A DNA stretch of 64,000 nt from Micromonospora antibiotica (GTDB taxonomy: Bacteria > Actinomycetota > Actinomycetes > Mycobacteriales > Micromonosporaceae): positions 186,001 through 250,000 of the forward strand of contig NZ_JAGFWR010000006.1 in NCBI RefSeq assembly GCF_017599305.1, in the 5' to 3' direction. This document shows positions 36,361 to 45,819 of the stretch, in pieces. The notes under the pieces were generated by a model that saw only the letters and a program-made list of their open reading frames with translations, was not told the DNA's origin and searched no databases. Position 1 is the stretch's first letter; every line of letters begins with the position of its first letter. The position numbers and the translations under genes were made by a program.

Positions 36361-39300
36361 ATGACATGGCGCTTGCTCGGCCCGGTCGAGGCCGTGGTGC
36401 GGGGCGGGCGAGTGCCGCTGGGACGACCCCAACAACGCGCTGTGCTGGCGTTCCTGTTGCTCAATGCCAACGTGGTGGTGTCGGCGGAGCAGTTGACCGA
36501 GGCGCTGTGGGGCGGAGCTCTCCCCACCCGCGCACGAGCGCAGGTCCAGGTCTGTGTCTCCCGGTTGCGACAACTGACCCGTGCGGCCGGGATACCCGAG
36601 ACCATCTATTCCGATTCCGGCGGATACCGCCTTGAGTTGGCCGGCGACGACCTGGACGTGGTGGTCTTCTCCGGGCTGACCGAAGCTGCCCGTCGGTATG
36701 CCGACTCCGGCGAGCACGAACGGGCCACCATTCTGTTACGGCAGGCGTTGGCGCTGTGGCGTGGCCCGGCACTCGCCGGGGCGTCCGGCGCTTTCGTACC
36801 GGCGGCCGCCGCCGCCCTGCACGACAAGCGGCTTGCCGCGTCCGAGGACCTGTTCGACGCCGAGTTCGCACTCGGTCGACACGCCGCCGTGGTGGCGCCG
36901 CTGCGCGAGCTGGTCACCGGGAACCCGTGGCACGAGGGCCTCGCCGTGCGGCTGATGACGGCACTGGCCGGATCGGGACACCGGGCCGAGGCGCTGCGGG
37001 TGTTCGAGCGGATCCGCCGCCTCCTCGCCGACGAGCTGGGCATCGAGCCGGGAGCACTGCTCGCGGAGGCCCACGTACGGGTGCTGCGGCAACAGTTTCC
37101 GCCGAACAGACCCGCACCACCGGTCCGGGAACCCGGATCCGCTCCGCGTCCCGCCCAACTGCCCGCCGGCCTGTCCACCTTCACCGGTCGCGGCGACGCA
37201 CTCGCCGCGATGGACACGATGCTGGACCAGGCCCGGGAAAGCGGCGCCCTGGCGGTCGTCGCGATCATCGGGACGGCCGGGGTGGGCAAGACGGCGCTGG
37301 CGGTCCGGTGGGCGCACCAGGTACGGCCACTCTTCGGCGACGGGCAGCTCTTCCTGGACCTGCGCGGTTACTCGCCCGGAGCGGCGACAGCACCGCTGGA
37401 GGCGGTGTCGCGCTGCCTTCGCGCGCTCGGTGTGCCGCCCGCCCGGGTGCCCGACGACGTCGACGAGGCGACGGATCTCTACCGCAGCGTGCTCGCCGAC
37501 CGGCGGATGCTGATCCTGCTGGACAACGCCCGCGACACCGCGCACGTACGGCCGCTGTTGCCCGGCGGCGCCGGCTGCCTGGTGATCGTGACCAGCCGTG
37601 ATCGCCTCGGCGGGCTGGCCGCCCGGCACGACGCGCAGCGGCTGTCGTTGGACGTGCTCGCGCCGCAGGAGGCCACCGAACTGTTGATCCGCGTCATCGG
37701 CGCGGAACGGGTCGTCGAGCAGCGGGACGCTCTCGCGGAACTGGCCCGTGACTGCGCACACCTGCCGCTGGCCCTGCGTATCGCCGCAGCAGACCTGCAC
37801 GCCCGCCCGCACGAGATGGTCAGCGGGTACCTGGCGCGGCTTCGCGCGGGCGACCCGCTGACCGTGCTGACCGTCCGTGACGACGAGCAGGTCGCGGTGC
37901 GTTCGGCGTTCGCCGTCTCCTACCGGACTCTGCCACCGCGACTCCAGCGGCTCTTCCGGCTGTTCGGCCTGGTGCCCGGCTGCGACGTGACAGCGGAGTC
38001 GGCCGCCGCGATGCTGCGGTGCGAAACCGGCGAGGCGGCGGACATGCTCGCCCGGATCGCCGACGCGCACCTGGCGCAGGAGCGCACGCCGGGCCACTTC
38101 GGCACCCACGACCTGCTCGGCCGGTACGTGACCGAACTGGCGGCGGTCGAGGACAACCGGGACAGACTCGTCGACCTGCTGTCCTGGTACCTCTTCAGCG
38201 TGTACGCCGCAGCCGATCGGCTGTATCCACAGGTGTTGCGCGTACCCACGCAGCTAGCTGCGCCCACCGGTCCACCGATGCGATTCGCCGCCCATGTCGA
38301 CGCTCTCGCCTGGCTCGACGCACACCGGCACAACCTCGTCGCCGTGACACGCCATGCCGCGCACCAGGAACTGCACACCTTCGCCTGGTCGCTGGCGGAC
38401 GCGCTACGCGGCTACCTGTGGCTGGGGATGCACACCACGCAATGGTCCGAGGTCGCGAGGATCGGTCTTTCCGCGGCCCGGGCCGACCGGCACGAGCAGG
38501 CCGAGGCGGCGGCCCGGCTGAGTCTCGCCGCCCTGCACTGGCGGCTGGAACGGTTCCCCGAGGCGATCGACGACTACCAGCTGGCGCTACTCGCCGCGAA
38601 CCGTTCAGGGTGGCGCGACGGCGAGGCGGCCGCGCTGGGCAACCTGGGACCGGTCTTCCGGATGACCGGCCAGCCGGGTGAAGCCCTACGGGTCATGGAG
38701 CGGGCGCTGGAGTTCAACCGGCGCAACGGCCGGACCGCAGGCGTCGCCGTCAACCACAACAACCTCGGACTGGTCTGCGCCGACCTCGGACGGCTCCGCG
38801 AGGCCGCAGACCATCACCACGCGGCACTCACCCTGGCACACCAGGGTGGGGCAACCTCCAGCCGGGCCCTCATCCTGAGCAACCTGGGCGTCGTCTACCA
38901 CCTTCTCGGCCGGTCCGACGATGCACTACGGACACTGACCGAGGCGCTGGAACTCCATGAGCAGACGGGCAGCCGGGGCCGTGCCACCACCCTGTGTGCG
39001 CTGGCTCGGGTCCACTGCGACCGTGGCGACCATCCGCACGCGGCCAGCCTCGCCCGGCAGGCACTCGACATGGCGCGCGCACCGGTCGAGCCCCGGGTCG
39101 AAGCGCTCGCTCTCCACATCCTGGGCGTCGTCGAGCGGAAACCCGGCACCCTGTTGGATGCCCTGCGAACCGCGCGCACCACCGCGGATCGGTACATCGA
39201 GGCCGACATCACCGTCAGCCTCGCCGAAATCGACGAGCCTGCGGCACCCTCCTGGTGCCATGCGGCGCTGTCCATCACGCGGCAGTGCGGCTATCGGCTG

Positions 39301-39489
39301 CTCGAAGGCCGGGCGCTCGCCGCCCGCGCCGCAGCCGAGTACTCGGCCGGTGACGTGGTCGCCGCCCGGCGCAGCGCCGGGCTGGCGGCCCAGTCGCACA
39401 CCCTGACCGGCCACCAGCCGGGCACCGAACGAATCGAGAAGCTGCTCGCCCTTCTCGCGTCGGAGTCCCTGCCCGGGCACCGCACGTAG
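36361..39489 (+). CDS. AfsR-like SARP regulator (HTH-BTAD-NB-ARC-TPR)
   Basis: The 1042-residue protein has an OmpR-like winged helix (about 1-90), a bacterial transcriptional activation domain (about 97-243), an NB-ARC ATPase (P-loop GTAGVGKT at residues 304-311) and a TPR-rich C-terminus (about 660-1000). Such regulators activate secondary-metabolite or developmental genes. ATG 36361 has a G-run upstream. Direct repeats upstream suggest control of itself and/or the divergent secreted protein. The convergent ole operon is a further possible target. Confidence 0.9.
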   Translation: MTWRLLGPVEAVVRGGRVPLGRPQQRAVLAFLLLNANVVVSAEQLTEALWGGALPTRARAQVQVCVSRLRQLTRAAGIPETIYSDSGGYRLELAGDDLDVVVFSGLTEAARRYADSGEHERATILLRQALALWRGPALAGASGAFVPAAAAALHDKRLAASEDLFDAEFALGRHAAVVAPLRELVTGNPWHEGLAVRLMTALAGSGHRAEALRVFERIRRLLADELGIEPGALLAEAHVRVLRQQFPPNRPAPPVREPGSAPRPAQLPAGLSTFTGRGDALAAMDTMLDQARESGALAVVAIIGTAGVGKTALAVRWAHQVRPLFGDGQLFLDLRGYSPGAATAPLEAVSRCLRALGVPPARVPDDVDEATDLYRSVLADRRMLILLDNARDTAHVRPLLPGGAGCLVIVTSRDRLGGLAARHDAQRLSLDVLAPQEATELLIRVIGAERVVEQRDALAELARDCAHLPLALRIAAADLHARPHEMVSGYLARLRAGDPLTVLTVRDDEQVAVRSAFAVSYRTLPPRLQRLFRLFGLVPGCDVTAESAAAMLRCETGEAADMLARIADAHLAQERTPGHFGTHDLLGRYVTELAAVEDNRDRLVDLLSWYLFSVYAAADRLYPQVLRVPTQLAAPTGPPMRFAAHVDALAWLDAHRHNLVAVTRHAAHQELHTFAWSLADALRGYLWLGMHTTQWSEVARIGLSAARADRHEQAEAAARLSLAALHWRLERFPEAIDDYQLALLAANRSGWRDGEAAALGNLGPVFRMTGQPGEALRVMERALEFNRRNGRTAGVAVNHNNLGLVCADLGRLREAADHHHAALTLAHQGGATSSRALILSNLGVVYHLLGRSDDALRTLTEALELHEQTGSRGRATTLCALARVHCDRGDHPHAASLARQALDMARAPVEPRVEALALHILGVVERKPGTLLDALRTARTTADRYIEADITVSLAEIDEPAAPSWCHAALSITRQCGYRLLEGRALAARAAAEYSAGDVVAARRSAGLAAQSHTLTGHQPGTERIEKLLALLASESLPGHRT

Positions 39490-39642
39490 GCCACCCGTCA
39501 GACGCCAGCGACCCACCACGAGGGAGCAGGCCGGCACCGGTGCACAACAAGCATGACTGTGACTACGAAAAGTGACGGCACCACGAGCGGCGCGGTCCCG
39601 GCATGCGCGGTGTCGCCACCGGCGTGGTCGGCGGTGCCGCGC

Positions 39643-40650
39643 TCAGTCCCCGCCAGTGGCTGCGGGGACGGGGACCGTGCTCCGGTACGCCATGGCCAGC
39701 CGAACGAAGCCTTCCTCAAGCGTCACCTGCGGTGACCAGCCCAGTGCCTCTCGGGTTCGGCGTTGGTCGAACCAGTGGGCGGTGGACAACTGCTCGGCCA
39801 GGAACCGGGTCATGGGCGGTTCCTCGGTGCGCCGAAGCGCCGACCAGAGCCGCTCCACCACGGCGCCGCCGGCCTTTGCCACGGCCACCGGCACCCGGAG
39901 CCTCGGTGACGCCGTACCGGCGGCGACGCAGATCCGGTCGACGAGCTCGTGCACCGTCCGCGGTTCACCGTTCGTCACGACAAAGGCCTGTCCGTGTACG
40001 CCGGCCTCGGGGGCCCGGTCGATCGCGGCGACGAGGGCGTCGGCGGCGTTACTGACGTACGTCGTGTCGATCAGGGCGGTTCCCCGGCCTACCAGTGCCA
40101 GCCGGTTGCCCCGGGCCCGCTCGACGATCCGACCCACCAACTGGGTGTCGCCCGGCCCCCAGACCAGGTGGGGGCGGATCGCCACCACGGCGAAGTCGGG
40201 CGAGTCGGCGGCCAGCGCGAGCAACTCCGCCGAGGCCTTGCTCCGGGCGTAGTGGCCCCGGGCACGGTCCGGGTCGGCGGTGCCGGCGCCGACGCCGGCC
40301 AGGCCGGTGCCGTGGTGGGCCACCGACGGCGAGGACACGTGCACGAATCGCGGCACGCCGGCTGCCCGGGCGGCGGCGAGCAGGGTGGCCGTACCACCGA
40401 TGTTGGTGTGCGCGAAGTGTTGCCACGGCCCGGTCATCGACACCTTCGCGGCCAGATGGACCACGGCGTCGACTCCTTCGGTGGCCGCGCGTACCGCTTC
40501 CGGATCGGTGATGTCGCCGCGGTGCTCGTCGACCCCGACCAGGCCGCTGGGCCGACGTTGCAGGACGCGGACGTGGTCGCCGCGCATCCGCGCAGCCGCG
40601 GCGGTGGCGCCGCCGAGCATGCCGCTGGCACCGGTGACGAGGATCTTCAC
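39643..40650 (-). CDS. oleD: OleD-like NAD(P)-dependent 3-oxo (beta-keto acid) reductase
   Basis: The 335-residue SDR has ILVTGASGMLGGA at the N-terminus and YARSK in the active site. Position directly after oleA and oleBC identifies it as the reductase that makes the 2-alkyl-3-hydroxyalkanoate from the OleA product. GTG 40650 overlaps the oleBC stop. Confidence 0.85.
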   Translation of the reverse strand: MKILVTGASGMLGGATAAAARMRGDHVRVLQRRPSGLVGVDEHRGDITDPEAVRAATEGVDAVVHLAAKVSMTGPWQHFAHTNIGGTATLLAAARAAGVPRFVHVSSPSVAHHGTGLAGVGAGTADPDRARGHYARSKASAELLALAADSPDFAVVAIRPHLVWGPGDTQLVGRIVERARGNRLALVGRGTALIDTTYVSNAADALVAAIDRAPEAGVHGQAFVVTNGEPRTVHELVDRICVAAGTASPRLRVPVAVAKAGGAVVERLWSALRRTEEPPMTRFLAEQLSTAHWFDQRRTREALGWSPQVTLEEGFVRLAMAYRSTVPVPAATGGD

Positions 40651-43229
40651 GGGCGGCGCAACCCCCCGCCGGCGAGCACTCGTTCCGCCCAGTGCCGCAG
40701 CCGGGTACGGTCGATCTTCGAGTTGTGGCGGATGTCCGTGGGCAGGGCCGGGACCACCAACACGGCCGCGACCGGTGTCGCGGCTGCGGTGCGTACCGCG
40801 GCGGCCAGGTCACGGCTGGCCATTCGGGCACGGCGGCTCCCGGGCAGGGTTTCGGCGATGACCACGACCTTTGCCACCCCGGGTGGTCCCACACCGACCA
40901 CTGCGGCCCGCGCGATCTGCGGCAACGACTCGATTCGCTGTTCGGTCCCGACCGGAGTGAGCACGCCGTCGGACGTGACCAGGACGTGGGCAAGCCGACC
41001 CTGCACCCACAGTCGGCCGTCGGAATCCAGGTAGCCCACGTCGCCCGTGCGGTGCCATCCGGGATTGCGGGAGCTGTCCCGCTCGGTCAGCCAGAGCCCG
41101 TCGTACCGGTCCTTGACATGGGCGGCCCTGACCAGGATCTCGCCGGTGCGCCCAGGAGGGCAACCGGGTTGCTCGGAAGGCGTGCCGGTCGTGTCCAGGG
41201 CCGCGATCGCCACCTGGACACCGGGCAACGGCCGGCCGACGCAGACACCGTCGCCCGGCCCGGCGTCGACGATCTCGTCGAGGGTGACGTCGGTGACCGG
41301 GAGAACCTCGGTCATTCCGTAGGGGGTGTGCGGCTGCGCCTCGGGCATCAGCACCCGCGTCCGGGTGAGCAGCGCGGCGGGCACCGGCGCGCCCGCGCTG
41401 AGCAGCAATGTCACCCCCTGCAGCGCGGCGCGGTGGTGGTCGTCCAACACGTCGCCGGTGTCGACCACGTTGCGTAGCGCGGCCGGTGACGCGAACACCG
41501 CCGAGCCGTCGACCGCGGCTGCCGCCTCGGCGAGAGCGGTGGCGGTCAACGTCCCTGGTGCGGTGACCCTCATGTCCGGGATCGCCGAAGGGGCACCGAG
41601 AGCCGGCCCGAACAGTGCGAACGGCGCGAAAGCCGCCACGATCCCGGCGTCGGTGTTCACCCCGAGCTCGAACAGCGCGTCACGCATCGCGGCGAGTTGG
41701 CGATGGGTGTAGACCACACCCTTCGCCGGGCCGGTGGAACCGGAGGTGAACAGCACGGCCGCGTCGTCGTCCGGTTGTGGGGCGGCCGGAAGTTCCCGGA
41801 CGTCGGCGCCGAGGCGGGCAAGCCCACCCAGGGTCAACGCCCCCAACGCGGCGGCGCCCGGCCCGGCTCCGATACGCCGTCCGGGCCAGCCCATGGCCCG
41901 GGCGACGGCGAGGCCCCGGCCGACGGCGACCAGGTGCGCGGGGTCCGCGCTGCGCAGGGCCCGACTCATGCCGGCCAGCCCCAGACCCGGATCGACCACC
42001 ACGATCACCGCACCGATGCGAAGACACGCGTAGACGGCGGCGGTCAGGTCGGCCCCGGGCGGTACGAGTAGTGCCACCCGATCACCGCGGCGTACTCCGG
42101 AGGCCGACAACCCGGCCCCGATCTCCCGGATCCGCTGCCACAACAGGGACCAGCTGACCTGCCGGCCGTTGTTCGCCAGCTCCACCAGGGCGACCGACCG
42201 GTCCTCGGCGCGCTCGGCCAACGCCGCCCACAGCGGACGCCATGGCACCGCCGGTGCCGGTGCGGATGCCGGAGTCGGGTCGGCGGGCCGATGGTCCAGT
42301 TCAACCAGCCACCGAGCCACCGCACCGGCGACATCAGCATCCTCGGGGAGCAGGTGACCGGCACCTTCGAACCGGTGCAACCGCGCATGCGGCAACCGGT
42401 TGCGCAGGTCCCGGAGATGCACGTCGCCGAAGACCGGGTCACGCGGCCCCCACAACAGCAGTGTCGGGATCTCCGCCAGCGTGTGCAGACCCTGTGCGAC
42501 GTCTTGCAGCGCCTGCCAGCTCGAATGGTCGGATCCGAGTGGGATGTCCGCGACGAAGCCGCCGATCGCCGCCCGCCGGTCCGCCCCCCGGTACGGAGCG
42601 AGATAGCCCTCTCGCACCGGCTCCGGCAGCCACGGGTTCGCCAGGGCGAGGGTGGCCTGCAGGAACGTCGGGGTCCGCACGGTCACCGCCGGCAGCACGC
42701 CGGGCAGCCGGGCCAGGCGGATCAGCGTGGGTGCCGGCGACCCACTCGGCTGGTGCACCGCGGTGTTGGTCAACACGACACCGCGTAGTTGATCACGGTG
42801 CCGCAGCGCCCAACCCAACGAGATGGACCCGCCCCAGTCGTGCCCGACCGTGACCACCGGCCCGGTCAGTCCCAGCGCGTCGGTGACCGTGGTGAGGTCG
42901 TCGATCCGCTGCGCCAGCCCACGTACGGTGCCGGTGCGCTCGGAGAACCCCATGTCCAGGTGGTCCACGGCGACCACCCGCCACGGCGGTGCGTCATCCC
43001 GCCCGAACCGGGCCAACAGGTGTCGCCACAGGTACGACCAGGTCGGATTGCCGTGCACGCACAGGATGGTCCCCACGGGTCGGACCGGACCGGTCGGGGC
43101 CTCGGCAGCGGTGTCCAGTACATGCCAGGTGCGCTGCACGCCCTGACTGTCTACCGCGGTGACCCACCGGGACCAGGAACTGTCCAGTCCCGACAGCCCG
43201 AGCGGCGACACCGTGTCTCGATTGCTCAC
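40647..43229 (-). CDS. oleBC: OleBC fusion: beta-lactone decarboxylase + beta-lactone synthetase
   Basis: The 860-residue protein joins an alpha/beta hydrolase of the haloalkane dehalogenase type (about 1-310; nucleophile Asp in GHDWGG) with an AMP-dependent synthetase (about 330-860; FTSGSTGPAKGV, then YGMTE). OleC turns a 2-alkyl-3-hydroxy acid into a beta-lactone, and OleB decarboxylates it to a cis-olefin. Such fusions are known in actinobacteria. GTG 43229 overlaps the oleA stop (GTGA). This defines a long-chain olefin operon. Confidence 0.88.
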   Translation of the reverse strand: MSNRDTVSPLGLSGLDSSWSRWVTAVDSQGVQRTWHVLDTAAEAPTGPVRPVGTILCVHGNPTWSYLWRHLLARFGRDDAPPWRVVAVDHLDMGFSERTGTVRGLAQRIDDLTTVTDALGLTGPVVTVGHDWGGSISLGWALRHRDQLRGVVLTNTAVHQPSGSPAPTLIRLARLPGVLPAVTVRTPTFLQATLALANPWLPEPVREGYLAPYRGADRRAAIGGFVADIPLGSDHSSWQALQDVAQGLHTLAEIPTLLLWGPRDPVFGDVHLRDLRNRLPHARLHRFEGAGHLLPEDADVAGAVARWLVELDHRPADPTPASAPAPAVPWRPLWAALAERAEDRSVALVELANNGRQVSWSLLWQRIREIGAGLSASGVRRGDRVALLVPPGADLTAAVYACLRIGAVIVVVDPGLGLAGMSRALRSADPAHLVAVGRGLAVARAMGWPGRRIGAGPGAAALGALTLGGLARLGADVRELPAAPQPDDDAAVLFTSGSTGPAKGVVYTHRQLAAMRDALFELGVNTDAGIVAAFAPFALFGPALGAPSAIPDMRVTAPGTLTATALAEAAAAVDGSAVFASPAALRNVVDTGDVLDDHHRAALQGVTLLLSAGAPVPAALLTRTRVLMPEAQPHTPYGMTEVLPVTDVTLDEIVDAGPGDGVCVGRPLPGVQVAIAALDTTGTPSEQPGCPPGRTGEILVRAAHVKDRYDGLWLTERDSSRNPGWHRTGDVGYLDSDGRLWVQGRLAHVLVTSDGVLTPVGTEQRIESLPQIARAAVVGVGPPGVAKVVVIAETLPGSRRARMASRDLAAAVRTAAATPVAAVLVVPALPTDIRHNSKIDRTRLRHWAERVLAGGGLRRP

Positions 43230-44248
43230 CACACGATCTCCAGGGCACACGTGTTCAGGCCGGAGCCGACCCCCATACACAGCACCCGGTCACCTGAGTT
43301 GAGCGACCCGGCGTGGTGAGCCAGGGTCAGCGGCAGCGACGCCGGGCCGACGTTCCCCCACAACGGGAACGTCTCGGGCACCTTGCGAGGGTCGAGGCCG
43401 AGCCGGCTGACGACGCCGTGCGTGTGCGCCGCCGAGACCTGGTGCATGACGTAGAGGTCCATGTTCTGCCAGTCCCACGCCCCGGTGCGCGCCCAGGCCG
43501 CCGCCGCGAGGTCCACCCCCGCGTCGAGCAGACCCTTCGCGTCGGTACGCATCCGCGTGCTGTCCCCGACACACAGCGTGTGGTGTTGCGTGGCCGCCCG
43601 ACTCACCCCGCCGACGAGGCGGTGCCCCTCCTGGTGGGCGTCGGCTGCGGCCAGCACCATCGCGGCGGCGCCTGATCCGAGGGTCAACGTGGCGAACTGC
43701 TCCCGGACGTCGTCGCGGGTGGAGTCGGACCGGCGTAACCGCTCGATCGTCGCCTGTTGCGCCTCGCGGGCACTCTCGCCCGCCACGATCAGCGCGTACC
43801 GGATCTGTCCGGCGTCGATCATGTTGGCGGCGACCTGGATCCCGTTGACGAACCCGAGGCAGGCATTGGCGATGTCGAAGTTCAAGGCCGACGGCGGCAG
43901 GTCCAGGGCGTGGTGGATCGCCACCGCCGTCGATGGCTCCAGATGCGCTCGGGACACGGACGTGTTGATCAGCAGGCCGACGTCATGCGCGTCGACACCC
44001 GCCTCCGACAGCGCCTTAGCCCCGGCAGTCGCCGCCGCGTCGGCAAACCCGAAACCCTCCGGCCACCAGCGCCGCTCCTGGACGCCGGCGATCCGCTGAA
44101 GCATCCGTGGGCGCAGCCTCAGCCGCCGGAAGGTCTCGCTCAGCTGCTCGTCGAACTGGTCAGAGGTGACGACGACCGGAGCTTCCACAGCCGCCACCGA
44201 CATTATCGCCGTGTTCGTGTAGCGATACTCAGCGTTGCCACGCGTCAT
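43226..44248 (-). CDS. oleA: OleA-like thiolase, head-to-head acyl-CoA condensation
   Basis: The 340-residue thiolase-superfamily protein has the active-site Cys at residue 130 in ANACLGF, HQVSAAH and GNVGPAS motifs, and HLEPSTA with the Glu expected of OleA. It joins two acyl-CoAs to a 2-alkyl-3-ketoacid. ATG 44248 has ggagg only 4 bases upstream; the next Met is 16 codons in. It is the first gene of oleA-oleBC-oleD. Confidence 0.87.
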   Translation of the reverse strand: MTRGNAEYRYTNTAIMSVAAVEAPVVVTSDQFDEQLSETFRRLRLRPRMLQRIAGVQERRWWPEGFGFADAAATAGAKALSEAGVDAHDVGLLINTSVSRAHLEPSTAVAIHHALDLPPSALNFDIANACLGFVNGIQVAANMIDAGQIRYALIVAGESAREAQQATIERLRRSDSTRDDVREQFATLTLGSGAAAMVLAAADAHQEGHRLVGGVSRAATQHHTLCVGDSTRMRTDAKGLLDAGVDLAAAAWARTGAWDWQNMDLYVMHQVSAAHTHGVVSRLGLDPRKVPETFPLWGNVGPASLPLTLAHHAGSLNSGDRVLCMGVGSGLNTCALEIVW

Positions 44249-44360
44249 CCATCCTCCGCCCGTCGCCCACCTTGAGAGCTCGAAGCTATCCGCCCGGTTC
44301 CACCAATCACCAACGGCCGATCGGTATCGCGGCGAACGTCACCCACCCGCGAACTTGCCC

Positions 44361-44726
44361 GGCGGGATTCATGTCCTGGCCGGGGTGCGACGCGGCACCG
44401 ACGCCGACGCCATCCGCACGACCGGCGTCGAACCGGTCATCCTCGCCATCACCGACGCCGAGCAGGTGGCGGTCCTCGCCGCCCGGGTCGGCGACGACCC
44501 GCGCACGGTGCACGCGCTGGTCAACAACGCGGGAATCCCGGTGAACGCGCCGGTCGAAGCACTGCCGATGGCGCAGTGGCGGCGGGTGTTCGAGGTCAAC
44601 CTGTTCGGCCACGTCGCCGTCACCCAGGCACTCCTGCCCGCGCCCCTGCACGGCGGGGGTCGCGTGATCAACGTCAGCTCGATCGGCGGCAGGACCGCCA
44701 TGCCGACCTACGGGGCGTACGCCGGT
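44361..44726 (+). pseudogene. Remnant of a short-chain dehydrogenase
   Basis: An open frame reads the middle of an SDR: GIHVLAGVRRG, then VNNAGIPV, then NLFGHVAVTQALLP, VINVSSIGGR and TYGAYAG. The N-terminal cofactor loop and everything after the active-site Tyr, including the catalytic Lys, are missing. The end runs into the 3' end of the epoxide hydrolase gene on the other strand, so the SDR was probably cut when that gene arrived. Confidence 0.7.
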
Positions 44727-45661
44727 GCGGCAGCCCGCTGGTCCAGCCACGCCAGGATCGTCCCGGTCGTCTCCTGCGGTTTCTCCTGTTGGATCCAGTG
44801 ACCGCAGTCCAGACCGACCACGTCCACGTTCGGCACGAATGCCGTCAACCTCTCCGCCCTGGCGACCGGGTCACGGTCGCCGTAGATCATGAGGGTGGGC
44901 TGTCGGATGATCGGGTCCGCAGCTGCCAGCAGCCGCCAGTTGCGGTCCAGGTTCCGGTACCAGTTGATTCCGCCCGTGAACCCTGCCGACTCGAAGGCGG
45001 AGACGAAGACCGCCAGTTCGTCGTCGCTCATGACGGGCTCACCGGGCGGGGTTTCCGCCCTGGCGAGGTTGATCAGGGCGTTGCCCGGCTGGGGCTCTGC
45101 GGGGGGCACGTTCTTCCGGTACAGGTTCCGCAGGAACCGGAACGGGTTCTCCTCGAACACGGCGTCCGCGACGCCCGGCTGCCGGTTGAAGTGCACGAAG
45201 TAGAAGTCGGGGCCGAGCACGGCCTCCATAGCCTCGATCCACGGCACCTCTCCGCGCTCCTGGTAGGGCACGCTCAGCGCCACCACGCCGTTGACCCGGT
45301 GCGGGTGCAGCAGGGTCAGGCCCCAGACGACGAATGCGCCCCAGTCGTGGCCGACGAAGGTGGCGTCCTGGTAGCCGTAGTGATCGAGGAGGGCGACGAG
45401 GTCACCGGACAGCTGGGCGATGTCGTAGTCCGTCACGTCGGCGGGACGGGACGAGTTGCCGTAGCCCCGTTGGTTGGGGACGATCACGTGGTAGCCCGCC
45501 GCCGCCAGGGCCGGCACCTGATGACGCCAGGAGAAGGCGTGCTCCGGCCAGCCGTGACAGAGCACGACGGGATTGCCTGCGTTGTGCCGGCCGGCTTCGA
45601 AGACTTCGAGTTCCACACCGTTGACCGCGATGCGGGTGGGCTCGGGAAAATCGGTTGTCAT
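44708..45661 (-). CDS. Epoxide hydrolase-like alpha/beta hydrolase
   Basis: The 317-residue protein has HGWPE (oxyanion), GHDWG (Asp nucleophile) and DCGHWIQQEKP (His), the pattern of soluble epoxide hydrolases and haloalkane dehalogenases. ATG 45661 is the likely start; ten more codons to 45691 are possible. A 27-bp palindrome lies 19 bases upstream. Confidence 0.87.
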   Translation of the reverse strand: MTTDFPEPTRIAVNGVELEVFEAGRHNAGNPVVLCHGWPEHAFSWRHQVPALAAAGYHVIVPNQRGYGNSSRPADVTDYDIAQLSGDLVALLDHYGYQDATFVGHDWGAFVVWGLTLLHPHRVNGVVALSVPYQERGEVPWIEAMEAVLGPDFYFVHFNRQPGVADAVFEENPFRFLRNLYRKNVPPAEPQPGNALINLARAETPPGEPVMSDDELAVFVSAFESAGFTGGINWYRNLDRNWRLLAAADPIIRQPTLMIYGDRDPVARAERLTAFVPNVDVVGLDCGHWIQQEKPQETTGTILAWLDQRAAAPAYAP

Positions 45662-45679
45662 GCCGGCATCATGCCGACC

Positions 45680-45706
45680 GAAACCGGTCACCTCCTGACC
45701 GGTTTC
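45680..45706. promoter_or_regulatory. Perfect palindrome upstream of the epoxide hydrolase gene
   Basis: GAAACCGGTCA (45680-45690), 5 bases, TGACCGGTTTC (45696-45706). It ends 19 bases from the hydrolase start and about 115 from xylB. Size and symmetry suit a TetR-type operator. No TetR gene is in the window. Confidence 0.55.
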
Positions 45707-45819
45707 CGTGGCAGTGTCGTCCGGTGCGAGCGGTCAAGGCGACGCCGAATTTTGCATAGCCATTGAACTAATCCGGGTGCTGGACGTAGGGTCGGGTCCC
45801 GAGCTACGGAGGCACCGCC

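Noticed and set aside
39646..39669. 8-bp hairpin GTCCCCGC/GCGGGGAC near the end of oleD
   Set aside because: It lies inside the coding sequence; a terminator role cannot be supported.
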